Part shown: positions 7,043-14,426 of the stretch, one piece after another
Position numbering within the stretch: the stretch's first letter is position 1
How the letters are laid out: each line of letters starts with the position of its first letter
Assembly (NCBI RefSeq): GCF_014202115.1
Contig: NZ_JACHFW010000006.1
Coordinates: forward strand, 170,360-231,987
Direction of reading: 5' to 3'
Length of the DNA stretch: 61,628 nt
Source of the DNA: Catenibacillus scindens
GTDB taxonomy: Bacteria; Bacillota; Clostridia; Lachnospirales; Lachnospiraceae
The notes under the pieces: generated by a model
Seen by the model: the letters and a program-made list of their open reading frames with translations, nothing else
What the model was told of the DNA's origin: nothing
Databases searched by the model: none
Program-made: the position numbers and the translations under genes

Positions 7043-7978
7043 TTATTTCAAAAAATTTTCCGGATCTTCAAAAGGATTTTTTTCATCTTCTGCAGTTTCC
7101 GGCGCGATATGATGGAGAAGAAATGTCTTTGCCAGAGGCAGCCATGCTCTGCTGGCGTGAGCCCGGTCCTGGCGGTAGGGCTCATAAATATTATTTCCAA
7201 GGCCAAACCCGTGATCCCCCAGCTCAAACATATGCAGTTCGTAGGGAATCCCCTGTTCCTGGAGCCGCAGCGCAAGGGAGAGAGAATTTTTCGCGGTCAC
7301 AAGGCCGTCATTTTGGGCCGCCGCGATAAAAACAGGCACCGTATATTCAGATACCAGCCAGGCCGGACTGTTCTCTTTCTGCGCTTCCAGATCCGGGTCT
7401 GCCTTGCCGAAAACATGGGTGTTCATATCAAAGTTATCTCTGAGATCCGGACGGCTCTTTCGGAACTTTTCCTGCTCAACATAATCGGCCACAGGATAGA
7501 TGAGCATAGCGGTCAGCGGCTTAAATTCCTCAGGATCTCTGTGAAAATATTCAGAGAGGACGGGCCGGTGCCAGGATGTAGCCAGCATACCGCACAGATG
7601 CCCTCCGGCGGAAAAACCGATCACTGAAATTTTTTCAGTGTCAATGCCCCATTCCTGAGCATGATCCCGGACTGTAAGCATGGCTTTTCCCAGATCCCTA
7701 AGCTGGGCCGGAAACAAAGTCTTTTCTATAGGCGCAAAATCCGCCACACTGTATTCCAGGACAAATGTCTGGTATCCGTCAATAGCAAATGTCATAGCCA
7801 CTGGATCTCCCTCATTGTCATGACGGGGACATCTGCGGTATCCGCCTCCTGGGCAGACGATCACCGCCGGGCGCTTTTTAGGGAATTTCTCCGCAATAAA
7901 AGGGTCATCCTGCGAGAGAAATGTTGTTAAAGTTACGTCTTTCCGGTACTCCCATAATGGAATTGTTTCAATATACAT
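7043..7978 (-). CDS. Alpha/beta hydrolase, carbohydrate-esterase-like
   Basis: A 311-residue alpha/beta hydrolase of the BD-FAE/acetyl esterase type. The oxyanion-hole motif CPGGGY is near residue 42, the nucleophile Ser sits in GFSAGGH near 125, and the catalytic His is in GDHGFGL near 250; NDGLV near 225 supplies the likely Asp. There is no signal peptide, so it acts in the cytoplasm, probably removing acetyl or similar ester groups from imported sugars. It follows an AraC regulator after 18 bases on the same strand, which suggests a small inducible sugar-ester operon. The exact substrate is unknown. Confidence 0.85.
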   Translation of the reverse strand: MYIETIPLWEYRKDVTLTTFLSQDDPFIAEKFPKKRPAVIVCPGGGYRRCPRHDNEGDPVAMTFAIDGYQTFVLEYSVADFAPIEKTLFPAQLRDLGKAMLTVRDHAQEWGIDTEKISVIGFSAGGHLCGMLATSWHRPVLSEYFHRDPEEFKPLTAMLIYPVADYVEQEKFRKSRPDLRDNFDMNTHVFGKADPDLEAQKENSPAWLVSEYTVPVFIAAAQNDGLVTAKNSLSLALRLQEQGIPYELHMFELGDHGFGLGNNIYEPYRQDRAHASRAWLPLAKTFLLHHIAPETAEDEKNPFEDPENFLK

Positions 7979-7996
7979 TTTTATTTTCCTCCTCCG

Positions 7997-8872
7997 TTAA
8001 AACTGTTTCCGGTACTCTGTGGGGAGAACCTTATAAATATCTTTAAAGGCTTTCGTAAATTTACTCTGATTTTCATATCCCACTTTCCCGGCAATCACGG
8101 CAATGCTGTCTCCGGTCTCCCGCAAAAGCTTCGCCCCCTGATTCACCCGGTAGTGCTTCATATAAGAAGCAATAGGCATTCCGTAGACCGCCTTAAACAC
8201 CGATTTTAATGTAGATGTATTGATGAGATATTCCCTGGCCAGCTCATCAATGGTAAACCTACGGTTAAGCTGGCCGGTAATCCGCGCATGGATCTCGCGG
8301 ATGATCTCTGTCTGAGCGGACAAGTGACGGTCAATCTCCACATTTTTTGAAATTTCCATTATTGATAAAAATAGCAGCAATTCCTGAACTTTCAGCTTAA
8401 AATAAGGAACCCGCACGGTGGTGGGCAGATCGTACAATTCAGAAAAAATATGCTCAATCTTATCGCTGGCGGCCATAGCTACCGGACGCCCCTGATTGGA
8501 GAAAAACTTTTCATAAAGCTGATCTCCATTGATCCCTGCCTCTTTGAGGATCTGAGGCGGATTCTCTGTCAAACAGTAAAGATCCACTTCAATAGAGACG
8601 CCCTGATAATAGCCGTAGGGGAAACTCATTTCTGACCGGGCGCAGCAGTCCATCATATGCAGGAGCAAGTCCCCCGGCCCAAGATAAAAAGTCATATCAT
8701 CTTTCATTTTCCAGCCAATCCTCCCCTGACGGCAGTGATTAATGTGCATGACGCCATCGTGGACTTCGTGGGGCAGGATACATTTATCTCCTACATAAGT
8801 ACTGAAGCATAAAGTAATCCCCGGAAAGACATGGTATCGGGTCATCTTCTGCTCTAAAACCGGCTTTTCCAC
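7997..8872 (-). CDS. AraC-family transcriptional regulator
   Basis: The 291-residue protein has a poorly conserved N-terminal sensing region and a C-terminal AraC DNA-binding domain at about residues 190-290. Two HTH units are seen: FTIDELAREYLINTSTLKSVF and SIAVIAGKVGYENQSKFTKAF. Start is GTG 8872 after AGGAGGTGGAG. It lies between an ArsR gene (26 bases upstream) and an esterase gene (18 bases downstream), all on the minus strand. It most likely activates the esterase gene, as AraC proteins next to carbohydrate esterases usually do; the ligand is unknown. Confidence 0.88.
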   Translation of the reverse strand: MEKPVLEQKMTRYHVFPGITLCFSTYVGDKCILPHEVHDGVMHINHCRQGRIGWKMKDDMTFYLGPGDLLLHMMDCCARSEMSFPYGYYQGVSIEVDLYCLTENPPQILKEAGINGDQLYEKFFSNQGRPVAMAASDKIEHIFSELYDLPTTVRVPYFKLKVQELLLFLSIMEISKNVEIDRHLSAQTEIIREIHARITGQLNRRFTIDELAREYLINTSTLKSVFKAVYGMPIASYMKHYRVNQGAKLLRETGDSIAVIAGKVGYENQSKFTKAFKDIYKVLPTEYRKQF

Positions 8873-8898
8873 CTTTACTCCACCTCCTGTCCTATGCT

Positions 8899-9264
8899 TT
8901 ACGAAAGTGTGGGGCAGGTGATCTCCACCATCTTTTCAATCATATGATGAAGAAGCTGGGCCGCCTGGGTATCTGCCGCTTTATAGTAGACCTCCTTGCC
9001 CTCCCGCCGGCTGACGATCAGGCCGCTGGCCTTTAACAGCTTCAGATGATGGGAAACCGCCGGGCTGCTCATACCCATAATGGCGGAAATATTGATCACG
9101 CATTCCTCACAGTGGCACAAGAGCCAGAAGATCCGAGTCCTGCTGCTGTCCCCAAGCTGTCTAAAAATATCGGACACAGCCTGAAATTCCTGGGTCGCCG
9201 GCATCTCATCCAAAGAATGTTCAATCCGCTGTCCGTGATTATGTGGCAACTGCTTCTCTTCCAT
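8899..9264 (-). CDS. ArsR/SmtB-family metal-responsive repressor
   Basis: A 121-residue winged-helix repressor. The recognition helix region reads SAIMGMSSPAVSHHLKLLKA near residues 60-80, preceded by LLCHCEEC, a Cys/Glu cluster in the position of the alpha3 metal-binding site (ELCVC in ArsR/CadC). The N-terminus has His residues (PHNHGQRIEH) that may add ligands. Start ATG 9264 has AGGAGG nine bases upstream; a longer start would bury that site. The gene is divergent from a metallochaperone gene and lies near a P1B ATPase. Both of those carry near-identical palindromes likely to be its operators. Confidence 0.88.
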   Translation of the reverse strand: MEEKQLPHNHGQRIEHSLDEMPATQEFQAVSDIFRQLGDSSRTRIFWLLCHCEECVINISAIMGMSSPAVSHHLKLLKASGLIVSRREGKEVYYKAADTQAAQLLHHMIEKMVEITCPTLS

Positions 9265-9286
9265 CGAAATATACCTCCTGTTTTTA

Positions 9287-9315
9287 ATCATACACGATAA
9301 GTTTCAAACTGTAAA
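9287..9315 (-). promoter_or_regulatory. Promoter of arsR-type gene
   Basis: On the minus strand TTTACA (9310-9315), a 17-base spacer and TATGAT (9287-9292) precede the arsR start by about 22 bases. It is divergent from the promoter at 9372-9400. No ArsR-type palindrome overlaps it. Confidence 0.5.
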
Positions 9316-9371
9316 CCTTAATCCAATCGGAAATATTTTTGCCCCAAACGGAAAGTTTGATCGGCATAGTA

Positions 9372-9431
9372 TTGACTTTCTGACCTATTGAGAATATAGT
9401 GTATATTGTAAAGATTAAACAGTTGTTTAAT
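9372..9431 (+). promoter_or_regulatory. Promoter and ArsR-type operator of metallochaperone gene
   Basis: TTGACT (9372-9377), a 17-base spacer and TATAGT (9395-9400) form a strong promoter. Just after the expected start point lies the near-perfect palindrome ATTAAACA-GT-TGTTTAAT (9414-9431). The same palindrome, perfect, is at 11944-11963 before the ATPase gene, so both are probably repressed by the neighbouring ArsR protein. Confidence 0.75.
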
Positions 9432-9506
9432 TGTTAACAACATCAGACGATACGACTTTCTGACCGGCTGCTGCCGGCCATTATAATATTGAAAGGAGCC
9501 GCTATT

Positions 9507-9725
9507 ATGAAAAAGACTTATAAAATTGATGTGGACTGCGCCAACTGCGCAAATAAGATGGAAGACGCCGCCAAAAAAACTGATGGCGTTAAAGACGCCA
9601 TCGTCAACTTTATGGCGTTAAAGATGATCGTTGAATTTGAAGAAGGCCAGGAGCCTAAAGCCGTCATGAAAAATGTCCTCAAAAACTGCAAAAAGGTTGA
9701 GGATGACTGCGAAATCTATATTTAA
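9507..9725 (+). CDS. Heavy-metal-associated (HMA) domain protein
   Basis: A 72-residue single HMA domain with the metal-binding motif DCANCANKME near residue 9 (C-x-x-C). Such domains carry or hand over soft metal ions to P1B ATPases. The convergent ATPase gene at 9877-11877 lacks its own N-terminal HMA domain, so this free domain probably supplies that role. Start ATG 9507 follows AAAGGAG; an upstream ATG at 9489 has no ribosome site. Terminator follows at 9748. Confidence 0.88.
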   Translation: MKKTYKIDVDCANCANKMEDAAKKTDGVKDAIVNFMALKMIVEFEEGQEPKAVMKNVLKNCKKVEDDCEIYI

Positions 9726-9747
9726 TCTGAGATCCCCCATCTGATAA

Positions 9748-9807
9748 ACGCCTTTCCGGCAGACAGGTGAACCAACACAGTCCTGTTTCCGGAAGGGCGT
9801 ATTTTTA
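9748..9807 (+). terminator. Terminator after HMA gene
   Basis: ACGCCTTTCCGG (9748-9759) pairs with CCGGAAGGGCGT (9789-9800), with an inner ACAGG/CCTGT pairing, followed by ATTTTTAT. It ends plus-strand transcription 20 bases after the HMA stop. Confidence 0.8.
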
Positions 9808-9812
9808 TGTTT

Positions 9813-9857
9813 AAAAAGGGGACGCCCCGGTGGATTATCCCACCGGCCGGCGTCTCC
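9813..9857 (-). terminator. Terminator after P1B ATPase gene
   Basis: GGGGACGCC (9818-9826) pairs with GGCGTCTCC (9849-9857), with an inner CCGGTGG/CCACCGG stem, and on the minus strand it is followed by five T (9813-9817). It lies 20 bases after the ATPase stop. Confidence 0.8.
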
Positions 9858-9876
9858 TTCTTTATAAATAATATGC

Positions 9877-11877
9877 TCATAATTTCTTTACAAACAGTGC
9901 CCGGATGGCATTGAATACGGCAATGATCATCACGCCCACATCCGCAAATACAGCCAGCCACATATTGGCAAAGCCCAGGGCCACCAGAACCAAGCACAGG
10001 AGCTTCACGCCAATAGCAAATACAATATTCTGGTAAACAATTCTGAGACACTTTCTGGAAATTTTAATTGCTTTGGAAATCTTCAGAGGATCGTCATCCA
10101 TAAGGACAACATCCGCCGCTTCAATGGCCGCGTCTGATCCCATAGCCCCCATAGCGATACCAATATCCGCCCGGCGGAGAACCGGCGCGTCATTAATTCC
10201 ATCACCGACAAAGGCCAGTTTTGCCTTTTCGGACTTTGTACTCAGCAATTTTTCTACCTTTTCCACTTTATCGGCGGGAAGCAGCTCGCTGTAAACTTCA
10301 TTAATCCCCAGATCCACGGCCACATGATCCGCAACTTTCTTTGAATCACCGGTGAGCATGACGGTCTTTTCCACACCGGCGGCTTTAAGCTCCCGGATCG
10401 CTTCTTTGGAATGAGGTTTTTCAATATCGGAGATCACAATATGTCCGGCATACTTTCCATTGATACCCATATGGATAATGGTACCGACACTGTGGCATGG
10501 AATAAAGGGTATCCCAAGAGAGTTCATCAGTTTATCATTGCCCGCAGCCACGGTAACGCCGTCCACTTTTGCAGTCACACCGTTTCCGCTGATTTCATGG
10601 ATGTCTGTCACCCGGCTGCGGTCAATATCCTTCCCATAAGCTCTCTGAAGGCTTTTGCTGATAGGATGGGATGAAGCGCTCTCTGCCAGAGCCGCATACT
10701 CAACCAGTTTGGCGTTTTCCATGTCGTTGTGGTGTATCCCGTTTACTTCAAATACTCCCTGAGTCAGCGTTCCCGTTTTATCAAATACCAGGATTTTTGC
10801 CCTGGAGAGGATTTCCAGATAATTGGAACCTTTCACGAGAATGCCGGCTTTGCTGGCGCCGCCGATCCCGGCAAAGAAAGTCAGGGGAATACTGATCACC
10901 AGAGCGCAGGGACAGCTTGCCACCAAAAACGTCAGGGCACGGTAGATCCATGTCTCCCATCCGGGAGCCAGTCCCAGGCCTGCCATGCGGATCACCGGCG
11001 GCAAAATCGCCAGGGCCAGGGCCGCGCCGCAGACTGCCGGCGTATAAATTTTGGCAAATTTAGAAATAAAATCCTCCGATCTGGATTTTCTTGAACTGGC
11101 ATTTTCCACCAGATCCAGGATTTTTGAAACTGTGGACTCGCCAAACTCTTTGGTCGTTTGTATCTTCAGCACACCGGTCATATTGATGCATCCGCTGATG
11201 ATCTCATCCCCAACTTTCGCATCTCTCGGAAGAGATTCCCCGGTAAGGGCGGCAGTATTCAGAGTGGATGTCCCTTCCGCCACCACACCGTCAATAGGCA
11301 CCTTTTCACCGGGCAAAACAACAATAATACTTCCCACAGCCACCTCATCAGGGTCGACCTGCTCTAACCTGCCGTCCCTTTCCACGTTGGCGTAATCCGG
11401 ACGTATATCCATGAGATCGCTGATATTGCGGCGGCTTTTACCCACAGCGTAACTCTGGAACCATTCGCCTACCTGATAAAACAGCATTACCGCGATAGCT
11501 TCCAGATAATCGCCATTTTCATAGATCGCCAGAGCAAAAGCGCCCACAGTGGCCACTGCCATAAGGAAATTTTCATCAAAGATCTGCCCGTTGCGGATTC
11601 CCTTAAAGGCTTTTTTCAAAATATCATAGCCGATAATGCCGTAGTCGACGATGTAAAACACCAGACGGACCCAGCGTCCCGCAGCGCCCATCCGGTCAAA
11701 TACCTCTGATCCAAGGCACTGAAGGATCAATAAGATCACCGTTGCAGCCAGAATACGTTTTAACATTTTCTTCTGTTTTTTTGTCATACCGCTGCTGTCC
11801 TTTTGCCCCATGCCAAGCAATACCACGGCCAGGACGGCAACTACGGTCAAAAGGCCGGTTTCAATAATTTCCTGCAT
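9877..11877 (-). CDS. P1B-type heavy-metal-exporting ATPase
   Basis: A 666-residue Zn/Cd/Co-type P1B ATPase in the cell membrane. It has the transmembrane CPC motif (ASCPCALVISIP near residue 330), phosphorylation site DKTGTLT near 370, the HP motif in SSHPISKS near 405, and GDGINDAP near 575. It lacks the usual N-terminal HMA domain, which is instead encoded as a separate gene (9507-9725). It exports divalent soft metals using ATP. Start ATG 11877 follows AAGGAG. A perfect 20-base palindrome at its promoter matches that of the HMA gene, pointing to joint ArsR control. Confidence 0.93.
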   Translation of the reverse strand: MQEIIETGLLTVVAVLAVVLLGMGQKDSSGMTKKQKKMLKRILAATVILLILQCLGSEVFDRMGAAGRWVRLVFYIVDYGIIGYDILKKAFKGIRNGQIFDENFLMAVATVGAFALAIYENGDYLEAIAVMLFYQVGEWFQSYAVGKSRRNISDLMDIRPDYANVERDGRLEQVDPDEVAVGSIIVVLPGEKVPIDGVVAEGTSTLNTAALTGESLPRDAKVGDEIISGCINMTGVLKIQTTKEFGESTVSKILDLVENASSRKSRSEDFISKFAKIYTPAVCGAALALAILPPVIRMAGLGLAPGWETWIYRALTFLVASCPCALVISIPLTFFAGIGGASKAGILVKGSNYLEILSRAKILVFDKTGTLTQGVFEVNGIHHNDMENAKLVEYAALAESASSHPISKSLQRAYGKDIDRSRVTDIHEISGNGVTAKVDGVTVAAGNDKLMNSLGIPFIPCHSVGTIIHMGINGKYAGHIVISDIEKPHSKEAIRELKAAGVEKTVMLTGDSKKVADHVAVDLGINEVYSELLPADKVEKVEKLLSTKSEKAKLAFVGDGINDAPVLRRADIGIAMGAMGSDAAIEAADVVLMDDDPLKISKAIKISRKCLRIVYQNIVFAIGVKLLCLVLVALGFANMWLAVFADVGVMIIAVFNAIRALFVKKL

Positions 11878-11943
11878 ATTTTATCTTAACTCCTTTCAGT
11901 AATATCTATAACCATTGTAACTGTTCAGTGCCTTCACAGTTAC

Positions 11944-12000
11944 AATTAAACAATTGTTTAATTATATAATTATAATATAAAACATTATCTGGCAAGTCAA
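11944..12000 (-). promoter_or_regulatory. Promoter and ArsR-type operator of ATPase gene
   Basis: On the minus strand TTGACT (11995-12000), a 17-base spacer and TATTAT (11972-11977) form the promoter. The perfect palindrome AATTAAACAA/TTGTTTAATT (11944-11963) begins just at the expected start point, the same placement as at 9414-9431. Confidence 0.78.
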
Positions 12001-12081
12001 GGGTTTTAAAAGCACTTCTTCTGTTTGGGCTAAACATCCTTCTGTTCGGGCTAAATGGACGGTCTCAGGATAACCGCATGG

Positions 12082-12120
12082 AAAAAGGCCCGAATCCATA
12101 ATCCAGGACCGGACCTTTTA
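12082..12120 (-). terminator. Second terminator downstream of DUF4214 gene
   Basis: AAAAGGCCCG and CGGACCTTTT form a 10-pair stem; on the minus strand it is followed by TTTTTCC. It lies about 95 bases beyond the first terminator at 12215-12251. The remaining bases of 12001-12323 hold no gene; a direct repeat (CTTCTGTTTGGGCTAAA and CTTCTGTTCGGGCTAAA) sits at about 12016-12056. Confidence 0.5.
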
Positions 12121-12155
12121 TTATGCTCATATACACATAATTTAACCCTCATATC

Positions 12156-12213
12156 TACTATAATAAAACAAATACACTTTTTCAATCTGAGGACTTTCTT
12201 GAGGATAAAAAAA
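12156..12213. repeat. Direct repeat A1, partner at 19579
   Basis: About 58 bases starting TACTATAATAAAAC and including TTTTTCAATCTGAGGAC are nearly the same as 19579-19637. Both copies run straight into a CACCACAGA... terminator hairpin at the 3' end of a minus-strand gene. Confidence 0.75.
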
Positions 12214-12214
12214 G

Positions 12215-12251
12215 CACCACAGAGCAGCCCATTTAAGACTGCTCTATGGTG
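12215..12251 (-). terminator. Terminator of first DUF4214 gene
   Basis: CACCACAGAGCAG (12215-12227) pairs with CTGCTCTATGGTG (12239-12251), one mismatch, and a run of A on the plus strand gives a T-tract on the minus strand. It is closely similar to the terminators at 14317 and 19638. Confidence 0.85.
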
Positions 12252-12323
12252 ACTATGTTATAAATCCAATACTCGCCCGCGGGTCTTGGCGCAGGATTTG
12301 GGTCAGCGTCATCTGACATCTTT

Positions 12324-14171
12324 TTACCCGCGCACAATACCATAGCTTGCACAGATATCTGTAAATTCCTGGCTGCCTACAAAGCCGTCAAAGACTTCCT
12401 CACGGCTTGTTCCATTGTCCAGAAGTCTTACCCAGCTCTCCAGTCCGGCGGGATCGGATTCACGGCCTAAAAAGGCGCGGTACAGTTGTTTCACATAGTC
12501 GGTATTGCTGTAATTTCTGCCTTTAAATTCATCGCTGAACACAAAGCCGTAGGCCACATCTCTGCCGCTATTCTGGTGGGCCACCAAAACATTGATCCAG
12601 GAAGACAGGCCGGCAGCATCCGGTTCACGCTCCAGGCAGATCTGATACAGACGGGTGACAAACCCTTTCACAGGCGCTTCCTTACCGCAGGCTGAGCATG
12701 GACCGGAAGGAATTGTTCCGTACTGAGGCACCTGGATGGCATTGCCGATATTGATGCCATACTGGCTGCACAGTCCCCGAAACTCTGTACTCATGGCAAA
12801 TCCGTTAAAGACTTCCTCACGGGTTGTTCCGCTCTCCATAACGTTGATCCAGGAGGACAGGCCGGCGCCGTCCGCCTCACGGCCGAGGAACGCCCGGTAC
12901 AATAACTTCACATAGTCTTCATTACAATAATTTTTATTCTTAAACTCTTGGCTAAATACAAAGTTGTAGGCCACCTGAGCGCCGCCCTCACGGCCGCTTT
13001 CCAGGACATTGACCCAGCTTTCCAGACCTGCTTTGTCAGGGGTACGGCCTAAACATGTCTCATACAGGCGGGTGACAAAAGCAGAGATCTCTTGCTGCTG
13101 TGGCTGATTGTCCGGATTATTGTCCGGCTGATCATTTGGTTTCTCGTCCGAAAGAGATCCTGAATTTGCGTCAAAAAACTCAACTTGATATGTAAGATCC
13201 GCGTTATTTCCGTACCAATCTTTCGCGCCTTGTACTGTAACGGTATACACGCCTTCATATTTATCCACACCATCCAGACGGAAAATAATGCAGTTATATA
13301 CACCATAACCGCCTTTAGACAATCCAAAATATGCCCCGCTTCCTACCGGAGAGTAGTCCTGACCGCCTTTCAGCGTCCATGTTTTCCCTGCACTGTTTTT
13401 AACAGTGACCGTCAGATCTTCCTCCTGAAGTTCATGCCAGTTATATTTTTCCGGATTTAATGTAACACTCCACGCCTCGCTCCCAGAAAAAAGCTGCGTT
13501 GGAAAATTTCCGGAAGCAGGCCAGCCAATAAAATCATAGTCAACAGCCTCACCGCTCTCGTCAAAAACGCTCTCAAGAGTAAAGCCGTTATAATATCCAA
13601 AACCTACCTGGCCAAGCTGAGGATTGAGCTGCCAGCGGCGGTGTCCAAGAATGGTTATATTGCTGGGATCACTGTCATCCATCCAGCCGTCAATAGCTTC
13701 TACCGGGCCATAGCCCATGGCCACATTGCTGCTGCTTGTCCCCTCATAGCCTTTCTTATAGAAGGCGTCATCCATATCTGACGGCTTCGATGGATAATGG
13801 GTTAACTGTCCCTTAGCCGCCAGCACAACCGCGCCGTGCTGAGCCGTATCATTAAGTTCTTTACTGTTGGTCACCGCAGGGAGCCCGGCAATCTGGCGCA
13901 GGGCGTTGAGCCGTCCGGTCATGGCAGACAAAAGCTGGGATGAGAGTTCTCCTGCACTGTACGGATTTTTACTGCTGGGTTCTTTCGCGTAAAGCGAAGA
14001 TGGCGTTGTCGCCGGGTGATCTTTCAAAAGTTGAACGATTTCCGCCTGACTCATTTTTGACATCGAAAGACTTCCGCTGTCCTTATATTGCCCGCTGGCA
14101 TTGACGCTCATTGGGGCCGGCAGAGTTAATGTTATACACAAAGCAAGAACAATCGCAAAAAATTTTTTCAT
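12324..14171 (-). CDS. Secreted CAP-like/DUF4214 repeat protein, paralogue 1
   Basis: A 615-residue exported protein. A signal peptide (MKKFFAIVLALCITLTLPA) is followed by a divergent CAP/SCP-like domain at about residues 75-230 (LNALRQIAGLPAV, GHRRWQLNP), a beta-rich segment to about 340, a short Asp/Pro/Asn/Gln linker, then four DUF4214 units (about 370-610), each around 'FVTRLYETCLGRTPDKAGL' and 'LYRAFLGREADGAGLSSW'. A CSAC motif lies between units two and three. Start ATG 14171 follows GGGAGGAG. The DUF4214 half is almost identical to that of the next gene, a sign of recent duplication or gene conversion. DUF4214 has no established role; cell-surface binding or self-assembly is inference. 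The gene has its own promoter (14275-14303) and terminator. Confidence 0.85.
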   Translation of the reverse strand: MKKFFAIVLALCITLTLPAPMSVNASGQYKDSGSLSMSKMSQAEIVQLLKDHPATTPSSLYAKEPSSKNPYSAGELSSQLLSAMTGRLNALRQIAGLPAVTNSKELNDTAQHGAVVLAAKGQLTHYPSKPSDMDDAFYKKGYEGTSSSNVAMGYGPVEAIDGWMDDSDPSNITILGHRRWQLNPQLGQVGFGYYNGFTLESVFDESGEAVDYDFIGWPASGNFPTQLFSGSEAWSVTLNPEKYNWHELQEEDLTVTVKNSAGKTWTLKGGQDYSPVGSGAYFGLSKGGYGVYNCIIFRLDGVDKYEGVYTVTVQGAKDWYGNNADLTYQVEFFDANSGSLSDEKPNDQPDNNPDNQPQQQEISAFVTRLYETCLGRTPDKAGLESWVNVLESGREGGAQVAYNFVFSQEFKNKNYCNEDYVKLLYRAFLGREADGAGLSSWINVMESGTTREEVFNGFAMSTEFRGLCSQYGINIGNAIQVPQYGTIPSGPCSACGKEAPVKGFVTRLYQICLEREPDAAGLSSWINVLVAHQNSGRDVAYGFVFSDEFKGRNYSNTDYVKQLYRAFLGRESDPAGLESWVRLLDNGTSREEVFDGFVGSQEFTDICASYGIVRG

Positions 14172-14274
14172 CTGTATCTCCTCCCTCAATTATTTTAAAG
14201 CTGTTCTCACCAAATGCGTCTTACTTAAAAGAGACGCTTCCGCCAAGCTGCATTGACGCCTGGCTTCCTTATAA

Positions 14275-14303
14275 AGTATAGCACTACTGTAGATATCTGT
14301 CCA
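14275..14303 (-). promoter_or_regulatory. Promoter of DUF4214 paralogue 1
   Basis: On the minus strand TGGACA (14298-14303), 17-base spacer and TATACT (14275-14280). The leader of about 100 nt can form a hairpin between GCGTCTT and AAGAGACGC near 14217-14238. Confidence 0.55.
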
Positions 14304-14310
14304 CTTATAT

Positions 14311-14354
14311 AAAAAACACCATGGAGCAGCCTTTTCAAAAACCACTCCATGGTG
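14311..14354 (-). terminator. Terminator of DUF4214 paralogue 2
   Basis: CACCATGGAG (14317-14326) pairs perfectly with CTCCATGGTG (14345-14354), and the adjacent AAAAAA (14311-14316) gives six T on the minus strand. The stem is a relative of those at 12215 and 19638. Confidence 0.85.
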
Positions 14355-14426
14355 ACTGTGTTATAAAATCAAAACTCGCACACAAGTTCTAACGCAGGAT
14401 TGGGGTCAGCGTCAGCCGGCGTCTTT

